A stretch of DNA of 30,315 nt from JBDLSY01 sp041170585. Lineage in GTDB: Bacteria > Pseudomonadota > Gammaproteobacteria > Burkholderiales > Burkholderiaceae_C. The notes below the pieces were generated by a model that saw nothing but the letters and a program-made list of their open reading frames with translations, ran no database searches and had not been told where the DNA came from. Position numbers and translations under genes: made by a program. The stretch lies in assembly GCA_041170585.1 (NCBI GenBank), contig JBEDNN010000051.1:1-30315 (forward strand), read 5' to 3'. Shown here piece by piece: positions 15,561-23,246 of this stretch. The first letter of the stretch is position 1; each line of letters begins with the position of its first letter.

Positions 15561-17636
15561 ATGGAATTAACTACACCCTTAGCCAATAAAATAGTATCTG
15601 TCGCTTTAGATACAACTAAATTTGTACAGTATGACAATAGCCCATTTGCGTTATACCAATGCTTTTTGCCTGCTGGCGACCAGCCCACAGCCATTGAGCA
15701 ACTGACTGTAGGTATCCAAGATGGTTTAGCCTATCAAACTTTATTGGGGGTAACAGGTTCAGGCAAAACCTATACGATGGCAAATGTAATAGCCCGTACA
15801 GGCAGACCTGCTTTAATTCTTGCACCTAACAAAACATTGGCAGCACAACTGTACGCGGAAATGCGTGAGTTTTTTCCGCGTAATGCCGTAGAGTATTTCG
15901 TCAGTTACTATGATTATTACCAGCCTGAAGCCTATGTACCGCAACGCGATATGTTTATTGAAAAAGACTCATCTATTAATGAACACATAGAACAAATGCG
16001 TTTGTCTTGTACAAAAAGTTTAATGGAACGGCGTGATGTCATTATTGTGGCAACCGTTTCTTGTATTTACGGCATTGGTAACCCACGCGATTACCACCAA
16101 ATGATTTTGACTTTACGCGTAGGTGATGCCTATAGTCCGCGTGATTTAGTCACTCGCTTGGTGTCTATGCAATATGAACGCAATGACATTGACTTTAGCC
16201 GTGGAACATTTAGAGTACGCGGTGATACGATTGATATCTTTCCTGCTGAACACGCTGAATTAGCCGTTCGCTTAGAGTTATTTGATGATGCCATTGAATC
16301 TTTGGCTTTTTTTGACCCATTAACAGGCAAAGTACAACAAAAAATTGCCCGCTTTACGGTATATCCAAGTTCGCATTATGTCACACCTAGAGCGACTGTA
16401 TTGTCTGCCATTGAAACCATTAAGCTAGAACTAAAATCTTGCTTAGACGCGTTTAATGCTAATAATAAATTAGTAGAAGCACAACGCTTGGAACAGCGAA
16501 CACGGTTTGACATTGAAATGATGCACGAGTTAGGCTTTTGCAAAGGCATTGAAAACTATACCCGTCATATTAGCGGCTCTAAAGCAGGTGATGCCCCGCC
16601 TACTTTATTGGATTACTTACCGCCTGATGCTTTGTTATTTTTAGATGAATCACACGTAGGCATTGGACAGCTTAATGCGATGTACAACGGCGACCGTTCA
16701 CGTAAAACCACTTTAGTTGAATATGGTTTTAGATTACCCAGTGCATTAGACAATCGTCCACTTAAGTTTGAAGAGTTTGAAGCCAAACAAAGACAAATCA
16801 TTTTTGTATCTGCTACACCAGGTAATTATGAATTGGAGCACAGCATAGGTAGTATTGCCGAACAAGTCGTACGGCCTACTGGTTTGATTGACCCTATTGT
16901 TGAAGTACGACCCGCCAATACACAAGTAGACAATATATTAGGTGAAATTAAACAACGCATTCAAGCAGGTGACCGTGTATTAATCACGACATTAACCAAA
17001 CGTATGGCAGAAGATTTAACCGATTTTTTAGGTGAACATGACATTAAAGTACGTTATTTACACAGCGATATTGATACAGTGGAACGAGTAGAAATTTTGC
17101 GTGATTTACGCTTAGGGGCATTTGATGTGTTAGTGGGAATTAATTTATTGCGTGAAGGTTTAGACTTGCCTGAAGTGAGTTTAGTGGCTATTTTAGATGC
17201 CGACAAAGAAGGCTTTTTACGCAGTGAACGGAGCTTAATTCAAACGATTGGACGAGCTGCCAGAAACTTAAACGGTAAAGCAATTTTATACGGCGACCGT
17301 ATCACCGATAGTATGAAACGTGCCATCAGTGAAACCAATCGCCGCCGTGAAAAACAAGTTGCGTTTAATACTCTACACGGCATTATTCCTGTGGGTATTA
17401 AAAAAGAGATTAAAGATATTTTAGACGGCGTTTATAGTGCAGCCAGCACCCGCGTAGAATTACGTAATACCCAAACCGCTGCTGAATTTACTGCAATGAG
17501 TGAAAAAGATTTAGACAAAGAAATTAAACGCTTAGAAAAACAGATGTTAGATTATGCTAAAGATTTACAATTTGAAAAAGCTGCACAAATCCGCGACCAG
17601 TTAGCACGCATTAAACAAGCGGTGATTGGCGTTTAG
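15561..17636 (+). CDS. uvrB: Excinuclease ABC subunit UvrB
   Basis: 691 residues (E. coli 673). UvrB is the damage-verifying helicase-like subunit of nucleotide excision repair, loaded by UvrA and partnering UvrC. Walker A is GVTGSGKT (63-70); the damage-wedging beta-hairpin region EYFVSYYDYYQPEAYVP is at about 111-127. The DESH box lies in FLDESHVGIGQ, and the C-terminal UVR motif that binds UvrC is LQFEKAAQIRDQLARIK near the end. The N-terminus is about 20 residues longer than in E. coli. A TTAGG directly precedes the ATG. No LexA-like box was seen, and MITE copy 4 occupies the upstream region. Confidence 0.98.
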   Translation: MELTTPLANKIVSVALDTTKFVQYDNSPFALYQCFLPAGDQPTAIEQLTVGIQDGLAYQTLLGVTGSGKTYTMANVIARTGRPALILAPNKTLAAQLYAEMREFFPRNAVEYFVSYYDYYQPEAYVPQRDMFIEKDSSINEHIEQMRLSCTKSLMERRDVIIVATVSCIYGIGNPRDYHQMILTLRVGDAYSPRDLVTRLVSMQYERNDIDFSRGTFRVRGDTIDIFPAEHAELAVRLELFDDAIESLAFFDPLTGKVQQKIARFTVYPSSHYVTPRATVLSAIETIKLELKSCLDAFNANNKLVEAQRLEQRTRFDIEMMHELGFCKGIENYTRHISGSKAGDAPPTLLDYLPPDALLFLDESHVGIGQLNAMYNGDRSRKTTLVEYGFRLPSALDNRPLKFEEFEAKQRQIIFVSATPGNYELEHSIGSIAEQVVRPTGLIDPIVEVRPANTQVDNILGEIKQRIQAGDRVLITTLTKRMAEDLTDFLGEHDIKVRYLHSDIDTVERVEILRDLRLGAFDVLVGINLLREGLDLPEVSLVAILDADKEGFLRSERSLIQTIGRAARNLNGKAILYGDRITDSMKRAISETNRRREKQVAFNTLHGIIPVGIKKEIKDILDGVYSAASTRVELRNTQTAAEFTAMSEKDLDKEIKRLEKQMLDYAKDLQFEKAAQIRDQLARIKQAVIGV

Positions 17637-17683
17637 AGTTAAAAACTCACCATTACATTAATCTAGCATTAATCTAATATACC

Positions 17684-18778
17684 TCACCTGTTTAACATAT
17701 TTTTTCTATACCAAGCATGAAAATGAACCATACCATCTTCTAAAGGTGATTGATAAGGGCCAGTATCATTTTCGCCCAATGTCCACAAAGCACGGCGACC
17801 TGCCTCCATACGTACTGCAAAATCATCATCTTCAAAACAAGTTTCAAAGTAAGCAGTTTGTTGTGCTTGACAAAATTCAGGTTCAAAATCCAAAATGTCC
17901 TTTGGATAAAAAAATGCTATTGTATTGAGTGTTTCATTGACACTTTTAGGCTGCAATAGTGATACTGTCAGTACATTTGGATACCACTCCACCATAATAT
18001 TAGGATAATAACTCATCCAAATAGCCCCCTGTTTGGGTTTTGTAGAGTTGTGCCGTACCACAGCATCGTGTAAAGCTTGATAGGCTGGCGTACCTGAACC
18101 ATTTGGCTTATCAAATAGTGGGTGTAACCCAACTGTTTGTACCGAATAATGGTCTCCGTATTGCCAACTTAAATTACTACAATCAACAAATTTACCCAAT
18201 CCAGGATGCGATGATGCCACATGATAATCTTCTAAATATACCTCCATAAAAGTTTTCCAGTTATAAGCACAATGGTGTTGTTTAATGTCTCCTAGTACAT
18301 AATTTGAAAAGTTCAGTTCTGGTGCAACTGTTATACCTGCTAAGTCTTTTAAAGGTTGATGCATGCCTGTAAACAATAAACCATTCCATACCTGTAAAGG
18401 GTATTGCGTCAAATGACGACACGGATTATTTTCAAAATGAGGGGCACCCAATAATTGCCCTGTGCTGCTATAAGTCCATTGATGTAATGGGCATACTATT
18501 GTGTTTGAATAGCCTAAATTACCTTTTCCACGCAGCAAAATGGCTTGACGATGGCGACAAATATTAGATGATAACGTAATATTACCATCAGCTTGACGAA
18601 TTAATACCCTTGCTTCATTTTCATGCACTAAAGCGTAGTAATCACCTACGTTAGGAACGTATGAGGGGTGTCCCACAAATTGCGGGACTTGTGCAAACAG
18701 CTTTGTTTGCTCTGCAAAAAAAATTGCAGGATCAAAGTAAGCAGATACAGACAAAGGCAAAGGATATTGATGCAGCAT
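17684..18778 (-). CDS. Rieske non-haem iron oxygenase, alpha subunit type
   Basis: 364 residues. The N-terminal Rieske [2Fe-2S] domain has Cys74-x-His76 (CRH) and Cys96-x2-His99 (CPLH). The C-terminal catalytic domain carries the mononuclear iron motif MEVYLEDYHVASSHPG with His186 and His191, and a likely third acidic ligand in the FEDDDFAVRMEAGR stretch. Such enzymes hydroxylate or demethylate small organic substrates with electrons from a separate reductase; no reductase is encoded nearby, and the substrate cannot be read from sequence. Its place next to xseB-ispA, in the opposite orientation, is familiar in Burkholderiales. It converges on uvrB with a 47-base gap. Confidence 0.88.
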   Translation of the reverse strand: MLHQYPLPLSVSAYFDPAIFFAEQTKLFAQVPQFVGHPSYVPNVGDYYALVHENEARVLIRQADGNITLSSNICRHRQAILLRGKGNLGYSNTIVCPLHQWTYSSTGQLLGAPHFENNPCRHLTQYPLQVWNGLLFTGMHQPLKDLAGITVAPELNFSNYVLGDIKQHHCAYNWKTFMEVYLEDYHVASSHPGLGKFVDCSNLSWQYGDHYSVQTVGLHPLFDKPNGSGTPAYQALHDAVVRHNSTKPKQGAIWMSYYPNIMVEWYPNVLTVSLLQPKSVNETLNTIAFFYPKDILDFEPEFCQAQQTAYFETCFEDDDFAVRMEAGRRALWTLGENDTGPYQSPLEDGMVHFHAWYRKNMLNR

Positions 18779-18848
18779 AAATAGTGTAAAAAAATAATAT
18801 TTTACCTAATCAAGTCTCAATTACAATAATGATTGTCTATTCGTTGAT

Positions 18849-18892
18849 AAATAACTATTAAATAACTATTAAATAATTATTAAATAATTATT
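18849..18892. repeat. Four tandem 11-bp units (AAATAACTATT)
   Basis: Two perfect AAATAACTATT units are followed by two AAATAATTATT units, in the divergent region between the Rieske gene and xseB. Confidence 0.75.
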
Positions 18893-18903
18893 AATTATTA
18901 TTT

Positions 18904-18959
18904 AATAAACAATAAACAATAAACAATAAACAATAAACAAAAATCAATAAACAATAAAT
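18904..18959. repeat. Eight tandem heptamers (AATAAAC)
   Basis: Five perfect AATAAAC units, one degenerate AAAAATC, one perfect, and one AATAAAT, ending 36 bases before the xseB start. With the 11-bp array it fills most of the 217-base divergent promoter region. No -10/-35 pair could be chosen with confidence. Confidence 0.8.
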
Positions 18960-18995
18960 AAAAATTAATTAAGAACTACTATTTAACGCCTAACT

Positions 18996-19247
18996 ATGCC
19001 AAAAAAAATTACCCAGTCTACTACCACTCAAACCAGTACTCCAATAACCTTTGAAGATGGGCTTGATGAATTGTCTACATTGGTTGCTGCAATGGAATCG
19101 GGCGATACTTCGTTGGCTGATATGCTTATCCGCTACCAACGAGGGACACTGTTATTAAAATTTTGTGAGAATCAACTGGCAACAGCACAACAACAATTAC
19201 TTGAGTTAAATATTAATGGTCAATTAAGGCCTTTAAATTTAACTTAA
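18996..19247 (+). CDS. xseB: Exodeoxyribonuclease VII small subunit
   Basis: 83 residues, in the 70-90 range of the family. It contains the helical core FEDGLDELSTLVAAMESGD followed by SLADMLIRYQRGTLLLKFCENQL. XseB packs several copies around XseA to form the single-strand-specific exonuclease VII; xseA is not in this window. The gene is followed 20 bases later by ispA, and the pair is a common operon. Confidence 0.93.
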   Translation: MPKKITQSTTTQTSTPITFEDGLDELSTLVAAMESGDTSLADMLIRYQRGTLLLKFCENQLATAQQQLLELNINGQLRPLNLT

Positions 19248-19267
19248 AATTTTAGGCCGTTATTATT

Positions 19268-20209
19268 ATGATATATTCGCAACTTTTTTCAAACATTTTT
19301 TCATTTGATGTGTGGTTACACACCGCACAAAAACACACTGAAGTTATTTTAAGTGCTCAATTACCGCCTGCTAATGCCCCTCCAGCCAATCTTCATCACG
19401 CAATGCGTTATGCAGTGTTAGACGGTGGTAAAAGAATTCGTCCTTTATTGTCATTGGCAGCAGGTGAGTTATGTGGGGCATCGCCTATTACTGCCCTCAC
19501 TGTTGGGTGTGCCGTTGAACTGATTCATGCCTATTCTTTGGTTCATGATGATATGCCTTGTATGGACAATGACGTATTAAGACGCGGAAAACCGACAGTG
19601 CATATAAAGTATGGTGAATCTTGTGCTTTATTAGTCGGTGATGCACTACAAGCTGCCGCGTTTGAACTGCTAACACAAGCATTACCGGGCGTAAATAGCA
19701 GTACAGCGTTACAAATGATAGGTATTTTATCCAGCCATGCAGGTGCGAATGGAATGGTCGGTGGTCAGCAAATGGATTTATTGGCTGAAAAACTGAATTT
19801 GGATAACCACCAACAAGCCACACTTGATTTACCCGCTTTGCAAATTTTACACCGTAAAAAAACAGGTGCATTATTAGCAGCGAGTGTCAAGTTAGGTGCT
19901 TTAGCGGGTTATAAATATGACTACGACAATAAACTTGCAGACGCTTTAGAACGTTATAGTGCAGCAATTGGCTTGGGTTTTCAAATTACTGATGATATCT
20001 TAGATACAAGCACAGATATTGCTTTATTGGGAAAAACGCCGGGCAAAGATGCAGCACAAGGTAAAAGTACCTACGTCAGTTTATTGGGACTTGAAGGGGC
20101 AAAAAGTGCGGCTCAAACCTGTTTAAATGATGCCTTGAATGCTATTGAACCTTATGATGGTACACGGCTTCGTGATTTAGCTTATTTGATAGTAGGAAGG
20201 TTATTTTAA
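19268..20209 (+). CDS. ispA: Polyprenyl (geranyl/farnesyl) diphosphate synthase
   Basis: 313 residues of the trans-prenyltransferase family. The first Asp-rich motif is DDMPCMD (94-100) and the second DDILD (242-246); between them are the GGKRIRP substrate site (53-59) and GGQQMD (165-170). The enzyme condenses isopentenyl diphosphate with allylic diphosphates to make farnesyl diphosphate for quinones and lipid carriers. Position after xseB supports IspA. In related genomes dxs often follows; here mltB does. Exact product chain length is inferred. Confidence 0.93.
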   Translation: MIYSQLFSNIFSFDVWLHTAQKHTEVILSAQLPPANAPPANLHHAMRYAVLDGGKRIRPLLSLAAGELCGASPITALTVGCAVELIHAYSLVHDDMPCMDNDVLRRGKPTVHIKYGESCALLVGDALQAAAFELLTQALPGVNSSTALQMIGILSSHAGANGMVGGQQMDLLAEKLNLDNHQQATLDLPALQILHRKKTGALLAASVKLGALAGYKYDYDNKLADALERYSAAIGLGFQITDDILDTSTDIALLGKTPGKDAAQGKSTYVSLLGLEGAKSAAQTCLNDALNAIEPYDGTRLRDLAYLIVGRLF

Positions 20210-20220
20210 TTTACACACAG

Positions 20221-20302
20221 ATATTTTTATAAATATTTTTATAAATATTTTTATCTACCTCTATTTTATTTTTTTACTAATTATTATTTTTACTAATTAT
20301 TC
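20221..20302. repeat. 12-bp and 16-bp tandem repeats before mltB
   Basis: Two ATATTTTTATAA units plus an 11-base third (20221-20255) are followed by two adjacent 16-base units, TTTTTACTAATTATTA and TTTTTACTAATTATTC (20271-20286, 20287-20302). The second 16-mer ends one base before the mltB ATG, so no Shine-Dalgarno sequence is present. Confidence 0.75.
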
Positions 20303-20303
20303 T

Positions 20304-21386
20304 ATGACTCAAATTATCAATACCGATTTAACTAGTTTGTCAAGGCGTTCAATTATGCAAGCCTCTATTGGTGCTATTGGCTTAATTAGTACACCCTTAT
20401 GGGCTAAATCTCAAAGAAAAATATCAACTTTAGCTGATACATCTGATACACTTGGTGTATCTTCAACGATTGAATTTGCTCCTTTGTTAGACACACAATT
20501 AGTAAAAAATTGGCAAGACAAAGCGGCTACAGTCAATATAAGTCACGAATTTAGTACCGCATTATTGCGAAAAGCTAAAATGTATCCCGTGGTCAAACGT
20601 TATATGAATCCTGCCCCTGCTGGGACACCTAAGAATTGGGCAGCCTATAAAGCACGGTTTACTGATAAATTGCGTGTTAGAAAAGGGCGACAGTTTATAT
20701 CTCAATACGCGACTACCTTTGCGGCGGCTGATGCTAAATATGGTGTACCCAGTGCGATTATTGCCGCAATTATTGGTGTTGAGACTTTGTATGGGACTTA
20801 CCGTGGTAACTTTAAACTCATAGATGTATTATCAACTTTAGCCTTTGATTATCCCCGTAGAGCTGAATATTTTCAAGATGAACTGCTTGCATTTATGCAG
20901 TTAGTACACACCAACACTTTAGACGAGGATATACGTGGGTCTTTTGCAGGTGCTTTAGGTTTACCGCAATTTATGCCGTCTAGTTTACAAAAATGGGGGG
21001 TGTCAGCCAGTAATGCTCAACGCATTGATTTAGCGAATAGTCCTGAAGATGCAATTATGAGTGTAGCTTCTTTTTTAGCAGGACACGGTTGGCAACGCAA
21101 TTTACCTGTTGCATTTGAGGCCGATGGCATCGATGAAAGCAATGCAGGTGCTTGGTTACGGTCTGATGCAACCCCAGTGTATAATTATGCTAGTATTGCC
21201 CCATTTGCAACATTTTTACCGACACAATTACCTGACAATACTCAATTTGCTGTTGTTGATTTACAGTACTTGGACTTAAGCCATGATTATTTACTGACCA
21301 CACAAAACTTTCATTCGTTAATGCAATATAACCGTAGTTTTTTCTATGCTTCTGCTGTGTGGTATTTAAGCAAATTATTGGGTTAA
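20304..21386 (+). CDS. mltB: Lytic murein transglycosylase B-like protein
   Basis: 360 residues. It cleaves peptidoglycan glycan strands to anhydromuropeptides in the periplasm. The catalytic glutamate is Glu160 in AIIGVETLYGTYRGNF; the downstream GSFAGALGLPQFMPSSL is the conserved SLT_2 (MltB) motif. The N-terminus has a twin-arginine-like signal (SRRSIMQ at 13-19, hydrophobic stretch to LWA near 34). There is no lipobox cysteine, so it is probably a soluble periplasmic enzyme rather than a lipoprotein as in E. coli. It converges on ychF with inverted repeats between them. Confidence 0.9.
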   Translation: MTQIINTDLTSLSRRSIMQASIGAIGLISTPLWAKSQRKISTLADTSDTLGVSSTIEFAPLLDTQLVKNWQDKAATVNISHEFSTALLRKAKMYPVVKRYMNPAPAGTPKNWAAYKARFTDKLRVRKGRQFISQYATTFAAADAKYGVPSAIIAAIIGVETLYGTYRGNFKLIDVLSTLAFDYPRRAEYFQDELLAFMQLVHTNTLDEDIRGSFAGALGLPQFMPSSLQKWGVSASNAQRIDLANSPEDAIMSVASFLAGHGWQRNLPVAFEADGIDESNAGAWLRSDATPVYNYASIAPFATFLPTQLPDNTQFAVVDLQYLDLSHDYLLTTQNFHSLMQYNRSFFYASAVWYLSKLLG

Positions 21387-21427
21387 TCGTAAAAGTTAAT
21401 CGTATAGTACAAAGATTAATAATAAAT

Positions 21428-21506
21428 TTCTTTCAAAACCGTTGTGTACAAAAAATCTTTGCCTTTTAATAAGGCTTAAAAAATATTGTTAATAGTTTTG
21501 AAAGAA
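21428..21506. terminator. Nested inverted repeats between convergent mltB and ychF
   Basis: TTCTTTCAAAAC (21428-21439) and GTTTTGAAAGAA (21495-21506) are perfect 12-bp complements 55 bases apart. Between them GCCTT-TTAAT-AAGGC (21461-21475) forms a hairpin. Read on the minus strand that hairpin is followed by AAAGATTTTTT, a plausible terminator for ychF. The outer arms could form a cruciform or a larger stem serving both directions. Confidence 0.55.
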
Positions 21507-21540
21507 GTTTTATATTAGTTAAACATTAATTAAGTATAAA

Positions 21541-22632
21541 CTAAACATTAAATAAAAAGTTTAAAACATCGCCATCTTTTACGGTGTACTCTTTACCTTC
21601 AGCCCGCATTTTGCCCGCTTCTTTAGCCCCTTGTTCACCCTTAAATTGCACAAAATCGTCAAAAGCAATGGTTTGAGCACGAATAAATCCGCGTTCAAAA
21701 TCACCATGAATCACACCTGCCGCTTGGGGGGCAGTATCGCCTATTTTAATCGTCCAAGCCCGCACTTCTTTAATGCCCGCTGTAAAATAAGTCTGTAAGC
21801 CTAACAGACCAAATGCACCACGAATTAAACGGTTCAGCCCAGGTTCTACCATACCAATATCATTTAAAAAATCAAGTTTATCTGCTTCGTCTAAATCAGC
21901 AATTTCAGCTTCAAGCTTAGCACAAACGGCTACAACGGGTGCTCCTTCTTTAGCTGCAAATTCTTTTAATCGGTCTAAAAATGGATTATTATCAAAACCA
22001 TTTTCATCTACATTGCCAACATACATGGCTGGTTTTGCAGTAATAAAGCAATAACCTTTAATTAACAGTAATTCTTCTTTGGATAAATCTAAACTACGAA
22101 TAGGCTGTCCTTGATTTAAAGCGGCTTCACATTGCTCTAATACAGCTACTAATGCTTTTGCTTCTTTATCACCTGAATTAGACAACTTTTTGTTTTTTTG
22201 CAAAGTTTTTTCTAAAGTCGCTAAATCAGCTAAAGCCAATTCAGTTTGAATCACTTCAATGTCTGAAATAGGGTCTACTTTCCCTGCAACATGAATAACA
22301 TCAGAGTCATCAAAACAACGAACTACATTAATAATAGCGTCGGTTTCACGAATGTGTGCTAAAAATTTATTGCCTAAACCTTCACCTTTACTAGCACCTG
22401 CAACTAAACCTGCAATATCAACAAATTCAGTGACCGCAGGCACAATGCGTTCCGGTTTTACAATATCAGCTAAACTGTGTAAGCGGCTATCAGGGACTTC
22501 TACTATACCGACATTGGGTTCTATCGTACAAAATGGATAGTTTTCTGCAGCAATCCCTGCTTTAGTTAAGGCGTTAAATAGTGTTGATTTTCCAACATTA
22601 GGCAAGCCTACGATTCCACATTTTAAAGACAT
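21541..22632 (-). CDS. ychF: Ribosome-binding ATPase YchF (Obg family)
   Basis: 363 residues, the exact family length. The P-loop is GLPNVGKST (9-17), G3 is DIAGLV (72-77), and the NVDE in YVGNVDE replaces the usual NKxD, consistent with the family's preference for ATP over GTP. The C-terminal TGS domain ends YTVKDGDVLNFLFNV. YchF binds ribosomes and is linked to stress responses. Its start lies only 25 bases from MITE copy 5, so the element supplies most of its upstream region. Confidence 0.97.
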   Translation of the reverse strand: MSLKCGIVGLPNVGKSTLFNALTKAGIAAENYPFCTIEPNVGIVEVPDSRLHSLADIVKPERIVPAVTEFVDIAGLVAGASKGEGLGNKFLAHIRETDAIINVVRCFDDSDVIHVAGKVDPISDIEVIQTELALADLATLEKTLQKNKKLSNSGDKEAKALVAVLEQCEAALNQGQPIRSLDLSKEELLLIKGYCFITAKPAMYVGNVDENGFDNNPFLDRLKEFAAKEGAPVVAVCAKLEAEIADLDEADKLDFLNDIGMVEPGLNRLIRGAFGLLGLQTYFTAGIKEVRAWTIKIGDTAPQAAGVIHGDFERGFIRAQTIAFDDFVQFKGEQGAKEAGKMRAEGKEYTVKDGDVLNFLFNV

Positions 22633-22657
22633 AATAATTTGATAGTGAGTTAAATTG

Positions 22658-22771
22658 GGTAATGTTCAAATAGCACTGATACAAAAAGTTTAATAATTAA
22701 GAAGTAACCAGTAAAATAAACAGGCTACCTCACCAGTATAAATATTATAAAAGTTAAATTTTAACATTACC
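22658..22771 (-). mobile_element. MITE-like element, copy 5
   Basis: A 114-bp inverted copy with intact ends and a perfect 8-bp target duplication, TTAAATTG, at 22650-22657 and 22772-22779. Its middle (ATACTGGTGAGGTAGCCTG on the minus strand) groups it with copy 3. It lies 25 bases upstream of the ychF start codon. Confidence 0.9.
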
Positions 22772-22872
22772 TTAAATTGAATTAAATAAAAATAGCCAAA
22801 AGAGCTACGAAGGTATAGTGATGAAAAAAATGATAAAAAATGATAAAAAATAATATAAATAATAGATAATAT

Positions 22873-22908
22873 GGCGATGTTAAATTTTAACTGTTATGTT
22901 TTAGGTTG
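22873..22908 (+). mobile_element. Probable left-end relic of the MITE family
   Basis: GGCGATGTTAAATTTTAACT matches the first 20 bases of copies 1 and 4 at 18 positions, then similarity fades through TGTTATGTTTTAGGTTG. A decayed right end may be TAACATATAC near 22942-22951. It is only about 100 bases from copy 5. Confidence 0.45.
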
Positions 22909-22971
22909 TAATAGTAAGCCCAATATTTAAAATATAAATGTAACATATACAGTTTTTTAGAGTTTGCTAGG

Positions 22972-23130
22972 TTAAGGTCTTTTCTGCCCCTGTTTCTCGT
23001 AAACTTTCTGTAGTAGAGCCTCCGACCATTCCTCTTCGGGCAACTCCATCATCTGCAACTCTTCTTCTGTCAAAGAAATCCCTCGCATTGCCATTCCAAC
23101 TGTTGCCATAGCTTTCATTAAATCATCCAT
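22972..23130 (-). CDS. 52-residue hypothetical protein
   Basis: An open frame on the minus strand from ATG 23130 to TAA 22972, with a clear GGAG six bases before the ATG. The product begins MDDLMKAMATVGMAMRGIS, continues with LTEEELQMMELPEEEWSEAL and ends KVYEKQGQKRP. It is strongly acidic in the middle and probably helical, with no signal peptide. I do not recognise the family. G+C counted by hand is about 44%, above the surroundings, and its codons favour GAG and CAG more than neighbouring genes, which suggests a foreign origin. It is transcribed divergently from hemE. It could be a small regulator or a leftover of a mobile unit. Confidence 0.6.
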   Translation of the reverse strand: MDDLMKAMATVGMAMRGISLTEEELQMMELPEEEWSEALLQKVYEKQGQKRP

Positions 23131-23246
23131 TTTTAACTCCAAAAAAATCATCTAATCCGTTTATACTTCTGTTAAATGCGTAAATTTTATCTAAGTATAT
23201 TTAATACGCCATCAAATTTTATTATAAAACCATATAAAATATATTT

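Larger units (their letters stand above)
22633..22971. other. Gene-free region upstream of ychF
   Basis: Holds MITE copy 5 (22658-22771), two TGATAAAAAA units (22831-22850) and a probable MITE relic (from 22873). No other structure was recognised. Confidence 0.6.

Noticed and set aside
17746..17959. Two overlapping plus-strand frames antisense to the Rieske gene
   Set aside because: Shadow frames of a gene with intact iron-sulfur and iron-binding motifs.
18849..18959. CRISPR array
   Set aside because: The repeats are 7-11 bp and adjacent without spacers, so they are simple tandem repeats.
22821..22853. ATG with AAGG-like upstream sequence giving a ten-codon Lys/Asn-rich frame
   Set aside because: Too short and made of TGATAAAAAA repeats; no evidence of coding.
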